Shown here: positions 1 through 9,960 of the stretch, one piece after another
How the letters are laid out: the number at the start of each line of letters is the position of its first letter
Numbering within the stretch: the stretch's first letter is position 1
Origin: Tianweitania sp. UT-5YL-CI-8
Lineage (GTDB): Bacteria; Pseudomonadota; Alphaproteobacteria; Rhizobiales; Rhizobiaceae
Reading direction: 5' to 3'
DNA: 64,000 bases
Assembly (NCBI RefSeq): GCF_030010215.1
Contig: NZ_JASCRR010000001.1
Span: 248,001 to 312,000 of the forward strand
Position numbers and translations under genes: made by a program
The notes under the pieces: model-generated
Database searches by the model: none
Seen by the model: the letters and a program-made list of their open reading frames with translations, nothing else
Told to the model about the DNA's origin: nothing

Positions 1-1
1 T

Positions 2-121
2 GGCCGCGCACGCCGAAGTCTCTGTCGCGGGTGCCGTGACGCGTCTTTCTTCGGAAAAGGGCTGTTGCGGGTGGCCAAGCGTTTTTGCGATGTGATATCG
101 GCACCCGCGACACCGGAGTGA
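2..121 (+). CDS. possible C-terminal end of an upstream gene (partial)
   Basis: An open frame enters from the left edge and stops with TGA at 119-121, eight bases before the ATG of the ligase at 130. The visible tail (ending RVAKRFCDVISAPATPE) matches no family I recognise. It would be a normal operon spacing, but with only 39 codons visible the frame could be chance. Confidence 0.25.
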   Translation, partial: GRARRSLCRGCRDASFFGKGLLRVAKRFCDVISAPATPE

Positions 122-129
122 CATCGCCC

Positions 130-1842
130 ATGCCAGACAGCAGCCCCCAAGCGCGCCTCATCGCGGAAAGCCGGCTGGTGGAAGAAAACCTGCCAGGCGG
201 CGCGGTGGTCTGGCGCAACGCCATTGCCTTGCCGGACAAACGCCCCGACATCTTCGACAGGCTCATTGAGTGGGCGGCCACAGTGCCCGACCGCGCGCTG
301 CTGACGGAGCCATCGGCCGATGGGCGACGCTCGCTGAGCTATGGCGACGCGCTGGCAGGTGCGCGCAGGCTGCGGTGCGTTCTCGAAGAGGCCCACGGCC
401 TGCGCAAGGGCGATGCCGTCGCGAGCCTCGTGCCTGCGGGCATCGATGCGCTGCTGCTCAAGCTGGCCTGCCTTGCCGGCGGCTTCGTGCATATCGCGCT
501 GCCGCCGTTTCCATTCCGCGATGGCGGGGACAACGAGGCCGCGCAGTCTCTGCTGGATGCGCTGCCGCCAAAATTGCTTGTCGCGCCGCAAGGTCATGCC
601 GCGCTCGACACGCTTTCCGCCACCGGCATTTCCGATCTTCTGGCAAATGATGCCAATGAGCGTGGCGAGGACATTTCGCAAGCTGCCGATGATTGGGCAG
701 CGGTGTTCTTCACCTCGGGCAGCACAGGTGCTCCCAAGGGCGTGCCGATCACGCGGGGCATGATCTCTTCCAACCAAGCGGCGATCGCCGCCCTGTGGCC
801 GTTCTTGACCGACACGCCGCCGGTTCTGGTCGACTGGCTGCCCTGGCATCACGTTTTCGGCGGGCTGGACAACATCTTCAAGATCGTCTGGAACGGCGGC
901 ACGATGCATGTCGATGCGGCGCCCGGCCCCAACACCATGGCGGAGAGCGTCGCGCTGATGCAGGAGGTCGCGCCGACGCTGCATATCGGCGTTCCGCTTG
1001 GCCTGCGCCTGCTGCTCGACCGGCTGGAAACCGACAGTGAGGCCGCGCAGGCATTCACCAGAAAGCTGCGGGCGATCTTCTTTGCCGGTGCCGGCATCGA
1101 CTCGGAGCTGTGGCGAAGGCTGGCAGCGTTCCGCGATACTCAGGGCGCGTTTGAAATCCTGTCAGGCTATGGCGCGACCGAGGCTGCATCGACCATCTGC
1201 CTGTCGCCCGCGCCGTTGCAGCAGCCCGGCGAACTCGGCCATCCCCTCCCCGGCCATCGCATCCGGCTCGCCGAGATTGACGGTCGCACGGAGCTCCGCG
1301 TGGCCGGGCCAAACATTGCGCCCTGCTATCTGATCGGCGGAAAACGGGTGGCGCTGCCCGTCGACGAGGACGGTTTCTACCGCACGGGCGACGCTGCAAT
1401 CCTGCGCCCACGCGCAGACGGCATACCCGTTTTCGCCTTTGACGGGCGGCTGGCAGAAGACTTCAAACTGTCCAGTGGCGTCAAGGTCCGCACAGGGCCG
1501 TTGCGTGCCGGTCTTCTGGCTCAGTGCGCTCCGTTGGCCGACGACATCGTCGTGGCGGGCGAAAACTGCGAGCGGCTGGTCGCCTTGGTATTTCCGTCCC
1601 GACAGGGCACGGACACAGCTGACCTTTTGGAAAAACTGGCCGAGTGCATCGGCCTGTGGAATGCGGCGAACGGCACGAGTTCGACACGCATCGCCCGCTT
1701 CGATCTCGCGACAGAGAAGGCGGACCGGGCGCGCGGCGAACTCTCCGACAAAGGCCAGATCGTGCAGTCGCGCTATTTGCGCAACCACCAGCAGCGCTTC
1801 GAGGGGCTGCAAGCGGGTGAAGGCCACGCACCGACGAAATAA
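130..1842 (+). CDS. AMP-forming acyl/aryl-CoA ligase, feruloyl-CoA-synthase-like
   Basis: A 570-residue member of the ANL adenylation superfamily that would activate a carboxylic acid to its CoA thioester with ATP. The AMP-binding P-loop FFTSGSTGAPKG lies near residues 192-203. It is followed by the WLPWHHVFGG segment, the adenine motif GYGATEA and a GDAA hinge motif. The C-terminal part (DGRLAEDFKLSSGVKV) resembles feruloyl-CoA synthases (Fcs) rather than acetyl-CoA synthetases. ATG at 130 is chosen over an upstream in-frame TTG at 85 because GGAG at 115-118 is well placed. A nearby enoyl-CoA hydratase (2956-3765) fits hydroxycinnamate side-chain breakdown, but the exact acid is inferred. 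Confidence 0.75.
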   Translation: MPDSSPQARLIAESRLVEENLPGGAVVWRNAIALPDKRPDIFDRLIEWAATVPDRALLTEPSADGRRSLSYGDALAGARRLRCVLEEAHGLRKGDAVASLVPAGIDALLLKLACLAGGFVHIALPPFPFRDGGDNEAAQSLLDALPPKLLVAPQGHAALDTLSATGISDLLANDANERGEDISQAADDWAAVFFTSGSTGAPKGVPITRGMISSNQAAIAALWPFLTDTPPVLVDWLPWHHVFGGLDNIFKIVWNGGTMHVDAAPGPNTMAESVALMQEVAPTLHIGVPLGLRLLLDRLETDSEAAQAFTRKLRAIFFAGAGIDSELWRRLAAFRDTQGAFEILSGYGATEAASTICLSPAPLQQPGELGHPLPGHRIRLAEIDGRTELRVAGPNIAPCYLIGGKRVALPVDEDGFYRTGDAAILRPRADGIPVFAFDGRLAEDFKLSSGVKVRTGPLRAGLLAQCAPLADDIVVAGENCERLVALVFPSRQGTDTADLLEKLAECIGLWNAANGTSSTRIARFDLATEKADRARGELSDKGQIVQSRYLRNHQQRFEGLQAGEGHAPTK

Positions 1843-1931
1843 ACCCGATCATAAAAGCATTTGACATCAATCATTTAGGCTTCTCGTGGGTGGATATCCG
1901 CTTTCCCTTCCGTGCGGCCATCGGAAGAAAT

Positions 1932-1986
1932 TAAACCGAACGGTTTACAATAGCAGAATTCCAGCTATATTAAACCACATGGTTGA
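1932..1986. promoter_or_regulatory. two ArsR-type operator palindromes
   Basis: TAAACCGAACGGTTTA (1932-1947) is a perfect 7-bp inverted repeat with a 2-bp spacer. TAAACCACATGGTTGA (1971-1986) repeats the same pattern imperfectly and overlaps the start codon of the ArsR gene at 1979. The centres are 39 bp apart. This suggests autorepression by the ArsR protein, which is inferred from position and symmetry. Confidence 0.6.
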
Positions 1987-2332
1987 ACAACCCGCACATC
2001 TCGACGCCGTCTTTCACGCTCTGTCCGACCCCACGAGACGGGCCATGCTCGGTCATCTGGCCGAGCGGGAGCGAACCATCGGAGAGCTGGCAACGCCGTT
2101 CCGCATGACGCTGGCGGGGGCATCGAAGCATGTTCGGGTGCTGGAGCGCGCGGGGTTGGTGACACGCATGATCAGGGGCCGAACCCATCTCTGCCGCCTC
2201 CATGCCGAGCGTCTCGCCGAAGCCGATGCATGGCTCAAGCATTATGAGCGCTTCTGGAACAACAGCCTCGATACCCTCGAAGACCTTTTGCGCGAGGGCG
2301 ACCGCAAAGAAACTGAACCCAAGGAAGGATGA
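1979..2332 (+). CDS. ArsR-family winged-helix repressor
   Basis: A 117-residue protein with the ArsR signature near its N-terminus (FHALSDPTRRAMLGHL) followed by a recognition helix region (LAGASKHVRVLERAGLV) and a short wing (IRGRTHLCRL). No metal-binding ELCVCDL motif is seen, so it is probably of the non-metal subgroup paired with AHSA1 proteins. ATG 1979 is chosen because it begins the conserved domain. A longer frame from 1886 would run through the operator palindromes. The stop overlaps the next start (ATGA), so the pair is translationally coupled. Confidence 0.85.
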   Translation: MVEQPAHLDAVFHALSDPTRRAMLGHLAERERTIGELATPFRMTLAGASKHVRVLERAGLVTRMIRGRTHLCRLHAERLAEADAWLKHYERFWNNSLDTLEDLLREGDRKETEPKEG

Positions 2333-2904
2333 GTGCCATGGATACGACGATGGACACGAGCAGACGGCGCGTTAGCGCCGAGCCTCACGGAACCATGCCG
2401 GCCCCCGCGACGGTCAGGATCGAGCGACTTTTGCCCGGCACTGCCGAGCGCGTCTGGGCCTATCTCACGGAATCCGAAAAGCGAAGCAAATGGCTCGCGG
2501 CCGGGCCTTTCGACCTCAAGGCAGGCGGAAAAATCGAGCTTACCTTCCGCAACAACGACCTGTCGGAAGACGCGCCTAAGCCTACATCGTCACCGGATGG
2601 CGTCGACCACTTGCTGCAAGGCAAGGTTCTGCGCTGCGAGCCGACCAAGCTGCTAGTCTTCACCTGGGGTGTCGAGGAAAATGCCTCGGAGGTCACCTTC
2701 GAACTGTCGCCCGAGGACGGCAATACGCGCCTTGTGGTCACGCATCGGCGTTTGTCCGGTCGCGGTCAGCTGCTTGGCGTTTCCGCCGGCTGGCATGCGC
2801 ATATCGGCATTCTCATCGATGTCCTGTCGAACGAGAAGCCCCGCGCTTTCTGGTCGGAACATGCCAAGCTGGAACAGGCTTACAAGGAGCTTTTTCCGGA
2901 GTAG
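2329..2904 (+). CDS. SRPBCC/AHSA1-domain protein
   Basis: A 191-residue protein with the START-like fold of the AHSA1 (activator of Hsp90 ATPase C-terminal) family: the opening RIERLLPGTAERVWAYLTESEKRSKWLAAGPFD and the C-terminal LLGVSAGWHAHIGIL segment are typical. Such proteins form a hydrophobic pocket; their ligands are mostly unknown. It overlaps the ArsR gene by 4 bases and has the strong site AAGGAAGG before ATG 2329. The ArsR-AHSA1 pairing is common in soil bacteria and suggests joint control by the two operators upstream. Confidence 0.8.
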   Translation: MSAMDTTMDTSRRRVSAEPHGTMPAPATVRIERLLPGTAERVWAYLTESEKRSKWLAAGPFDLKAGGKIELTFRNNDLSEDAPKPTSSPDGVDHLLQGKVLRCEPTKLLVFTWGVEENASEVTFELSPEDGNTRLVVTHRRLSGRGQLLGVSAGWHAHIGILIDVLSNEKPRAFWSEHAKLEQAYKELFPE

Positions 2905-2909
2905 CCAAT

Positions 2910-2947
2910 ATACGGCCCCGAAAGCATTCGATGCTTCGAGGCCGTAT
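2910..2947. terminator. hairpin between convergent genes
   Basis: ATACGGCC (2910-2917) pairs with GGCCGTAT (2940-2947), and the interior CGAAAGCAT/GATGCTTCG pairs further. It lies between the convergent AHSA1 and enoyl-CoA hydratase genes. There is no T-tract on either side, so it may only weakly terminate. Confidence 0.5.
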
Positions 2948-2955
2948 CCAAAAAC

Positions 2956-3765
2956 CTAATCGAGGTCTTTGAACGGCTTTTCGCGGATGGCGAGGAAGTC
3001 CTTCAAGGAACGATCCTTGAGAAGACCCATCCAACGCTTGCCTTCTTCGGAGGCATGCAGGATCGCGGTGGTCTCGCGGTTATAGGTCCAGGAGCTGTTG
3101 AGCCCGGACGTCTCCTGCTGGTGGTTGAGCGCTGCCTTGGCGAACTTGATCGCTGCACCGGGCATGCGCGCGCATTTGCGGGCAAGCTTCTCGCTTTCAG
3201 CCTTGAGCTGGTCGCGCGGGACCGCCTTGTTGACCAGGTGGATACGCTCGGCTTCGCGACCGTCGATCAGGTCGCCGGTGTACATCAGCCGGCGGGCATG
3301 CACCATTGGGACGGTCCAGGGCAGCATCAGCGTCGGCGGCGCGGAAACATGCCGCACTTCCGGCTCGCCGAGCATGGCATCCTCGGCGGCGATCACCATG
3401 TCGCAGCACATCATCAGCTCCAGCCCGCCGGCCAGCGCATAGCCGTTTACGGCGGCGATGATGGGGATCGGCGCATCGTGCAGAAACTGCATACGGCGCA
3501 TGTTGGCGCCGATGTCCTCGCGCCACTGCTCGGCATCCATCTCGAAATCCTCGCCGCCGAGGTCGAAACCGGCAGTGAAGGCGCGGCCCGCGCCGGTAAT
3601 GATAACAGCACGCACTTCGGGATCGGCTACCGCGCGCTTGACGGCGGCCTCCAGCGCATCGCCCAGCGCCTGGTTCATCGCGTTCATCTTGTCGGGGCGG
3701 TTGAGCGTCAGGGTGACGAAAGCGTCCTGCTCGTCCCTTTCCCACAATACCAGTTCGCTGCTCAT
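2956..3765 (-). CDS. enoyl-CoA hydratase/isomerase (crotonase) family protein
   Basis: A 269-residue crotonase. The CoA/oxyanion-hole segments are ITGAGRAFTAGFDLGG and NGYALAGGLELMMCCDMVIAAEDAMLGEPEV. Family members hydrate or isomerise 2-enoyl-CoA esters in the cytoplasm. ATG 3765 is chosen because AAGGAG lies six bases upstream; a TTG at 3783 in the same frame lacks such a site. The length matches the family. A ligase of feruloyl-CoA-synthase type is 1 kb away, which would suit aromatic side-chain degradation. The gene lies on the opposite strand, though, next to the IclR gene. Confidence 0.85.
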   Translation of the reverse strand: MSSELVLWERDEQDAFVTLTLNRPDKMNAMNQALGDALEAAVKRAVADPEVRAVIITGAGRAFTAGFDLGGEDFEMDAEQWREDIGANMRRMQFLHDAPIPIIAAVNGYALAGGLELMMCCDMVIAAEDAMLGEPEVRHVSAPPTLMLPWTVPMVHARRLMYTGDLIDGREAERIHLVNKAVPRDQLKAESEKLARKCARMPGAAIKFAKAALNHQQETSGLNSSWTYNRETTAILHASEEGKRWMGLLKDRSLKDFLAIREKPFKDLD

Positions 3766-3948
3766 CGAGGTCTCCTTAGGCAATTTCCGTCCACGGCCCG
3801 GCGCGGATCTGTTTTGATCGGCAGCAAAATCGACGATCTACAAGCGCCGCTGCTCCAGCCATTTATTCACATATAAGTTTGACAAATATTGCAAGGAAAA
3901 GGCGCTGGGTTGCGCTACCAAACGTCTGGTCCAGCCGTGCTTGAGACT

Positions 3949-4704
3949 TCACCCGCGTCTAGGGCGGCCCAGCGCGCTCTCGATGGAGCGCGCTGCTTCG
4001 ACGACATAGGGAGCAAAATCCTTGAGCTGCTTACGCTTGATGCGCGAATCCGGCCCTGACATGCCGATGGCTCCCACGAGATCGCCGGATGGCCCAAGAA
4101 TGGCACAGGCGACCGCCGCGATGCCCTCGCGCCATTCGCCGTGTAGAACAACCGCGTAGCCGTTGCTGCGCGCGGAAGCGACGTCTTCTCTCAGCTCTTC
4201 CAACGTGGCTCTGGATGTCGCGGTGTAGGGTTTGAAATGCGGCACGAAGCGTTCGAGATAGCTGTCGGGCCTGTGCGTCAGCATGGCCTTGCCGGTGGCG
4301 ACCGACCAAGCCGGAGCCCGCTGCCCGACGCGAGTGTGAGCGCGAATGTGGTGTTCGCTCTCGATCTTGTCGAGATAAATGACGTCGGTATCGTCGAGGA
4401 CGGACAAATGCACCGTCTCGCCGGTCTGCTCCGCCAGTCGCGTCATGGCCGGACGGGCGACGGCCACCAGGTCCATGCGGCGAACGACATGGCTGCCCAG
4501 TTCCCACAGGCGGGTTGTCAACTCGTAGGTGCTGTGCGGCGGGATCTGGCGCACATAGCCTTGCTGCTGCAACGTTGTCAAAAGACGATGCACATTGCTT
4601 TTGGTGTATTTGAGTTCAACAGCGAGATCGGTCACGCCGCGCGGTGTTTCGCTTACCGCCAGCGCCTCGATCAGCCGCAATCCCTTGATGAAGGCCTTGT
4701 CCAT
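3949..4704 (-). CDS. IclR-family transcriptional regulator
   Basis: A 251-residue IclR protein. The N-terminal winged helix is at about residues 5-65 (GLRLIEALAVSETPRGVTDLA, then KSNVHRLLTTLQQQGYV). The C-terminal IclR effector domain begins about residue 80 and includes VGQRAPAWSVATGKAML and EGIAAVACAILGPSGDLVGAIGMSGP. Such regulators sense small carboxylates or aromatics. A GTTC-N9-GAAC palindrome lies 32-48 bp upstream of its start, and two more lie at the divergent promoters at 8.9-9.1 kb. This makes it the likely regulator of the flanking transporter and catabolic operon. Confidence 0.9.
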   Translation of the reverse strand: MDKAFIKGLRLIEALAVSETPRGVTDLAVELKYTKSNVHRLLTTLQQQGYVRQIPPHSTYELTTRLWELGSHVVRRMDLVAVARPAMTRLAEQTGETVHLSVLDDTDVIYLDKIESEHHIRAHTRVGQRAPAWSVATGKAMLTHRPDSYLERFVPHFKPYTATSRATLEELREDVASARSNGYAVVLHGEWREGIAAVACAILGPSGDLVGAIGMSGPDSRIKRKQLKDFAPYVVEAARSIESALGRPRRG

Positions 4705-4735
4705 GCGTTGGCCTCTTAGAGTACTATCAGCTGCC

Positions 4736-4752
4736 GTTCCATCATTCGGAAC
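4736..4752. promoter_or_regulatory. candidate IclR operator (site 1)
   Basis: GTTCCATCATTCGGAAC, within a 7-bp perfect inverted repeat CCGTTCC/GGAACGG (4734-4754). It has the same GTTC-N9-GAAC geometry as the two sites at 8879 and 9075. Its place just upstream of the iclR gene suggests autoregulation (inferred). Confidence 0.55.
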
Positions 4753-4754
4753 GG

Positions 4755-4791
4755 AAAAAAACGCGGCCGCATCGATGGTTCGACGCGGCCG
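4755..4791 (-). terminator. Rho-independent terminator of the polyamine-type ABC operon
   Basis: Read on the minus strand, CGGCCGC (4791-4785) pairs with GCGGCCG (4770-4764), followed within two bases by seven T (4761-4755). It lies 13 bases beyond the stop of the solute-binding-protein gene. Confidence 0.75.
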
Positions 4792-4803
4792 TGCGCTTGC
4801 CGA

Positions 4804-5892
4804 TTACTTGGCCAGAAGCTCGTTGAGCTTTTCCTGGCCGTATTCCTCGTTGGTCGAACGACCGTCTGCCGACTGGGCACCCCAATAGTCTGGGCTCCAG
4901 GCAATGGCCTTGGCGATGTTGTCGGGGTTGTTGGCCCAAAGACGGCTGACATCCTTCGGCGCGGCCTCATAGACCAGCGGCGACGGCAAAGCGACCGGGT
5001 ACTCCTGCGTCAGCGCAGCGGCACGGTCGGCATCGAGGCGATAAGAGAGCAGCTTCAGCGCGTTTTCGTAGTGCGGAGCGCCCTTCGGGATCGAGAAGAA
5101 GTCGTAGTAGACGAAACCGTCGTTCCAGGTCATGTCGACGGGAGCGCCTTCGACGACGACGAGGTTGTTGATGCGGCCGGCATAGGCCATGCACATGTCG
5201 GCTTCACCGTCGAGCAGCAGCTGAGGCGCCTGGGCGGCAGTCGTCCACCACTTGGAGACATGCGGCTTGATCTCTTCGATCTTCTTCAGCGCGCGCTCCA
5301 TGTCGATCGGATAGATATCTTCCTTTTTAACGCCATCGGCCATCAACGCGGCTTCGAAGACGAAGCGCGGCCATGCCGGCAGGCAGCGCGTGCCCGGGAA
5401 CTTTTCGACGTTCCAGAAGTCGGCCCAGTTTTGCGGAACCTCGCCGGTGTATTTCTCGGTGTTGTAGGCAAGCGCGACGCCGATGACCTGCAGGGCGACG
5501 CCCTTCGGCCGCTTGAGGTTTTCAGGCATGGTGGCGAGCGTCTTCTGGGCGCTTTCCGACAGCTTGCTGTAGTCGATATCGGCTAGGCAGCAATCGCCGA
5601 GCAGCTTGGTTTCCTGATCGAAGATGAAGGTCAGGTCCCACTCGGTCTTTCCGGCGTCGACCTGCGCCTTGATGCGCGGACCGCTGCGGGCTTCCTGTAC
5701 CGTGACAACCTTAATGCCGGTCTCTTTCTCGAACGGATCGTACATGACCTTGCGCAGCGCTTCACCATAAGCGCCGCCTGGGTCCTGCATGATGACCTCG
5801 TTGCTCTGTGCGGCGGCACCCTGCGCGGCAGCGAGGTAGATGGCAGCGGCGGCCACGCCGCCTGCCAGTTTTCCGAAGAATTTACGTTGCAT
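4804..5892 (-). CDS. ABC transporter periplasmic solute-binding protein (PotD/F-type)
   Basis: A 362-residue secreted protein. A signal peptide is visible (MQRKFFGKLAGGVAAAAIYLAAAQGAAAQ, cleavage expected after about residue 29). It is followed by a family-1 solute-binding fold (VIMQDPGGAYGEALRKVMYDPFEKETGIKVV) as in spermidine/putrescine and related binding proteins. ATG 5892 is chosen because it starts the signal peptide and has GGAGGAG upstream; the longer frame to 6105 overlaps the permease gene. It is the last gene of a three-gene importer operon. The ligand may be a polyamine, but this family also binds other small organic molecules, and the neighbouring catabolic operon suggests something else. 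Confidence 0.88.
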   Translation of the reverse strand: MQRKFFGKLAGGVAAAAIYLAAAQGAAAQSNEVIMQDPGGAYGEALRKVMYDPFEKETGIKVVTVQEARSGPRIKAQVDAGKTEWDLTFIFDQETKLLGDCCLADIDYSKLSESAQKTLATMPENLKRPKGVALQVIGVALAYNTEKYTGEVPQNWADFWNVEKFPGTRCLPAWPRFVFEAALMADGVKKEDIYPIDMERALKKIEEIKPHVSKWWTTAAQAPQLLLDGEADMCMAYAGRINNLVVVEGAPVDMTWNDGFVYYDFFSIPKGAPHYENALKLLSYRLDADRAAALTQEYPVALPSPLVYEAAPKDVSRLWANNPDNIAKAIAWSPDYWGAQSADGRSTNEEYGQEKLNELLAK

Positions 5893-5920
5893 TTCAGACT
5901 CCTCCAAAGAACAGTTGTTG

Positions 5921-7701
5921 TTATGCGAGAGCTTTCGAACGGCCTGCGAGAACGGGCCGGGCAAGGGCGATACCGCCGACGACGAGCAGGACCTCAAGCG
6001 TCGACACAACAGCCAGCACGGGATTGAGCTGGTAGTTGACATCGGCCCACAGGCGCAGCGGAAGGGTCCTGAGCTGGGCGCTGGACAGAAACAGCGACAA
6101 CACAAGTTCGTCGAACGAATGCAGGAAGGCGAAGAACGCCGCCGCCGCCATGCCGGGGGCTATCGCCGGCAAGGTAACGGTGCGGAACACGGTGAGCGGC
6201 GATGCGCCGTGGACGGCCGCTGCCTGTTCGAGGCGGCGATCCACGCCCTGCAGGCTCGCCGCCATGATGACGACCACCAGCGGCAGACCGCCAATGGCAT
6301 GCGCCGCCGCCAGCCCGCCCATCGTGCCGGCGAGATCGGTGCGCAGGAAAAGGCTGTAGAGCGAAAGGCCCAGCACCACGGGTGGCACAATGACCGGGCT
6401 GACCAGCAGCAGCATGATCGCTGACTTGCCCTTGATCGAGCTGCGCACGATGCCGAGTGCCGCCATGCCGCCAAGCGTGACCGCGAAGACCGCCGACATG
6501 GCTGCGATGACCAGCGAGTTCGTGAACGCAGTCATCCACTCCGTGTCGGAGAAGAATTTCTCATACCAGCGCAGCGAAAAGCCGGGCGGCGGGAAGGTCA
6601 GGAAGCTCGCCTTGCTGAAGGACAGGATCATGACCACCACGATCGGCACGGTCAGCACCATCAGCACGAAACCGCCCAGCATACGCACAGTCCAGGTGCC
6701 GGTGCTGAGGGGCATCCGGCTGAGCAGTCGCATCAGCGGCCAGCCGATCCCATCGGCGATCTTCGCGGAAAACGCTCCGCCCGTCCAGCGGCCGGGATGT
6801 CGTTGTTTCGACGGCTTGGTGCTGTCGCTGAGCTTGTTGCCGCCCCAGATGAACTCGAAGCCGAGGAAGCGTCCGGCAATCGCTACGACCACCAAAGTGA
6901 TGACCAGGAGCACGACGGCAAGTGCCTGCAGGAAGCCTTCGCTGGTGGCGAAATCGGCCTGCTGGGTGATGTGCATGGCAAACATCTGGTCGCCAGGTCC
7001 GCCCAGCAGCGTCGGCGTGATGAAAAAGCCGAGCGCGGTGACGAAGACGAGAAGGAAGCCCGCGCCCATACCGGGCAAGGTAAGCGGCAGAAGAACGCGC
7101 CAGAATACCGCCAGCGGGCCGGCGCCGGAAGCTTGCCCCGCGCGAACGAGGCTCGGGTCCTGGCGGGCGATGCTGGAATAGATGCTGAGAACCATCAGCG
7201 GCAGCAGCACCGCAGTCATGCCGAGCAGCACCGATCCGCGATTGAAAAGCAGCTGTGCCGGCTGGTCGAAGATGCCGAGTGAAACCGCGAGCTTGTTGAT
7301 CGGCCCGTTCTTGCCCAAAAGCACCATCCAGGAATAGGTGCGGATCAGGATCGCGATAAAGTAGGGAAGCACCACAGCGGTGGCGATGATTGCCTGGCGC
7401 CAGCCGCTCGTCTTGTGGATCAGAAGCGCGGTCGGATATCCGAAGAACAAGCACAATAGCGCCACCGTGAAGGAAATCTCCATGGTGCGGACGAGCGAGT
7501 CCCAATAGAGCGACACGGCGAAGACACGCTCGAAATGCACGCTCCAGCTCGATCCGCTCATACTGATGCGGAACAGGTCGAACAGCGGCAGCAGGTAGAT
7601 GAAGGCGAGGAAGGCGGCAGCGGGCAGCAGCAGCCAGGCCGGGTCCTTCAGGCGTTCGGACAGGCTGGTCGTCGGGCCTGCCATATGAATGGCGATCGTG
7701 C

Positions 7702-7705
<4 letters not shown>
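5921..7705 (-). CDS. ABC transporter permease, fused PotB-PotC-type double permease
   Basis: A 594-residue inner-membrane protein holding two complete permease units that are usually separate genes. The first (about residues 20-290) carries the EAA-like loop ARAGQASGAGPLAVFWRVLLPLTLPG region. The second (about 345-590) carries RRLEQAAAVHGASPLTVFRTVTLPAIAPG. A hydrophilic linker (residues about 290-330) joins them. Start ATG 7705 overlaps the ATPase stop (ATGA), indicating coupling. The fusion resembles iron(III)- and some polyamine-type importers with tandem permease domains. Two complete EAA loops mean one polypeptide could form the whole channel. Confidence 0.88.
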
Positions 7706-8862
<1,157 letters not shown>

Positions 8863-8876
8863 TTTTCTCCTCCCAA

Positions 8877-8897
8877 TTGTTCTACATTATAGAACAA
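8877..8897. promoter_or_regulatory. candidate IclR operator (site 2)
   Basis: A perfect 8-bp inverted repeat, TTGTTCTA/TAGAACAA, with a 5-bp spacer; the core is GTTCTACATTATAGAAC (8879-8895). It lies 15 bases upstream of the ABC ATPase start codon. Confidence 0.65.
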
Positions 8898-9055
8898 CAT
8901 TCCGGATTTATCTTCGTTGCCGAGTTCATACTTGTCAAGCCGCAACAGAAGACATCTTCAAAGCCATTATATTTCAAGGGCTTCATGGAAATATCGGAGC
9001 GAGACGCTGTTCTTGATTGCCCTTGGAGATTGACACAAAACGAAAATCAACGCTA

Positions 9056-9092
9056 TTCTGAATTCCAGAATTTTGTTCTATATTTTGGAACA
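9056..9092. promoter_or_regulatory. candidate IclR operator (site 3) with adjoining palindrome
   Basis: GTTCTATATTTTGGAAC (9075-9091) shares the GTTC-N9-GAAC geometry of sites 1 and 2. Next to it TTCTGAATTCCAGAA (9056-9070) is a second inverted repeat. Both precede the CoA-transferase operon that starts at 9160. Confidence 0.55.
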
Positions 9093-9159
9093 GTGGGAGG
9101 ACATTGTTCCTTCCAGGACGGTGCGGAAGAGACTACTCTTCCGAGGGAGGTTTTAGTCG

Positions 9160-9960
9160 ATGTCAGACCTGCGCACGATGGCGCGGCTTGTCGAGTCGGG
9201 AATGCGCGTGGCGCTTCCGGTCGACTATGCCGGCGTTTCCATGGCCATGACGCGTCCGCTCATCGAGCGCGGCGCCGGCAATCTCGATCTCGTCTGCGTT
9301 CCGACCGGCGGCCTTCAGGTCGACATGCTGATCGGCGCCGGATTGGTACGCTCCGTCGAAACCAGCGCGATGTCTTTGGGCGAAGCTGGCGGAGCGCCGC
9401 GCTTCAACCAGGCCATCAAGGACGGAACCATCCTCATCCGCGATGCCACCTGCCCCGCCATTCATGCGGGCTTGCTTGCGGCGCAGAAAGGCTCGCCCTT
9501 CGTGCCGATGCGCGGCCTTATCGGCACGGACGTGCTGAAGAACCGCGCTGACTGGAAGGTGATCGACAACCCGTTCGAGGAAACCGCCGATCCGATCGTG
9601 CTGATCCCCGCGATCAAGCCGGACGTCGCCATTTTCCATGTTCCGCTCGCCGACCGCCACGGCAATGTCTGGATCGGCCGCCGGCGCGAGCTCGCCGCCA
9701 TGGCATATGCCTCGGCAATGACGCTGGTGACCGCCGAACGCATCGTCGACGAGAGCCTGCTGACTGACGAGATCACGGCCGCCGGCACCTTGCCCGCCCT
9801 CTATGTCACCCAGGTTGCCGAAGCCAGACATGGCGCCCGTCCCTACGGTCTGTGGGGCGAATATCCCGCCGACACCCAGGAACTGCTGCGCTATGCGCGG
9901 GAAGCACGCACGGCCGAGGGCTTTTCCGCCTATATGCAGACATCAGCGGAGGCCGCGTGA
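9160..9960 (+). CDS. type I CoA-transferase, subunit A
   Basis: A 266-residue alpha subunit of the glutaconate/3-oxoacid CoA-transferase family (GctA/IpdA-like). Typical segments are AGVSMAMTRPLIERG, LDLVCVPTGGLQVDMLIGAG and DVAIFHVPLADRHGNVWIG. It works with the next gene; the pair moves CoA between acids or hydrolyses acyl-CoA. GGGAGG is placed before ATG 9160, and the stop overlaps the partner's start (TGATG). It opens a ten-gene operon running to 20147 under the candidate IclR sites. The acid handled cannot be told from sequence. Confidence 0.88.
   Translation: MSDLRTMARLVESGMRVALPVDYAGVSMAMTRPLIERGAGNLDLVCVPTGGLQVDMLIGAGLVRSVETSAMSLGEAGGAPRFNQAIKDGTILIRDATCPAIHAGLLAAQKGSPFVPMRGLIGTDVLKNRADWKVIDNPFEETADPIVLIPAIKPDVAIFHVPLADRHGNVWIGRRRELAAMAYASAMTLVTAERIVDESLLTDEITAAGTLPALYVTQVAEARHGARPYGLWGEYPADTQELLRYAREARTAEGFSAYMQTSAEAA

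Noticed and set aside
4734-4754. Inverted repeat CCGTTCC/GGAACGG read as a terminator
   Set aside because: The neighbouring A/T run is on the wrong side for either strand; the T-run belongs to the separate hairpin at 4764-4791. The GTTC-N9-GAAC geometry points to an operator.
9056-9070. TTCTGAATTCCAGAA as a fourth IclR site
   Set aside because: It is palindromic but lacks the GTTC-N9-GAAC form, so it is noted only as an adjoining element.
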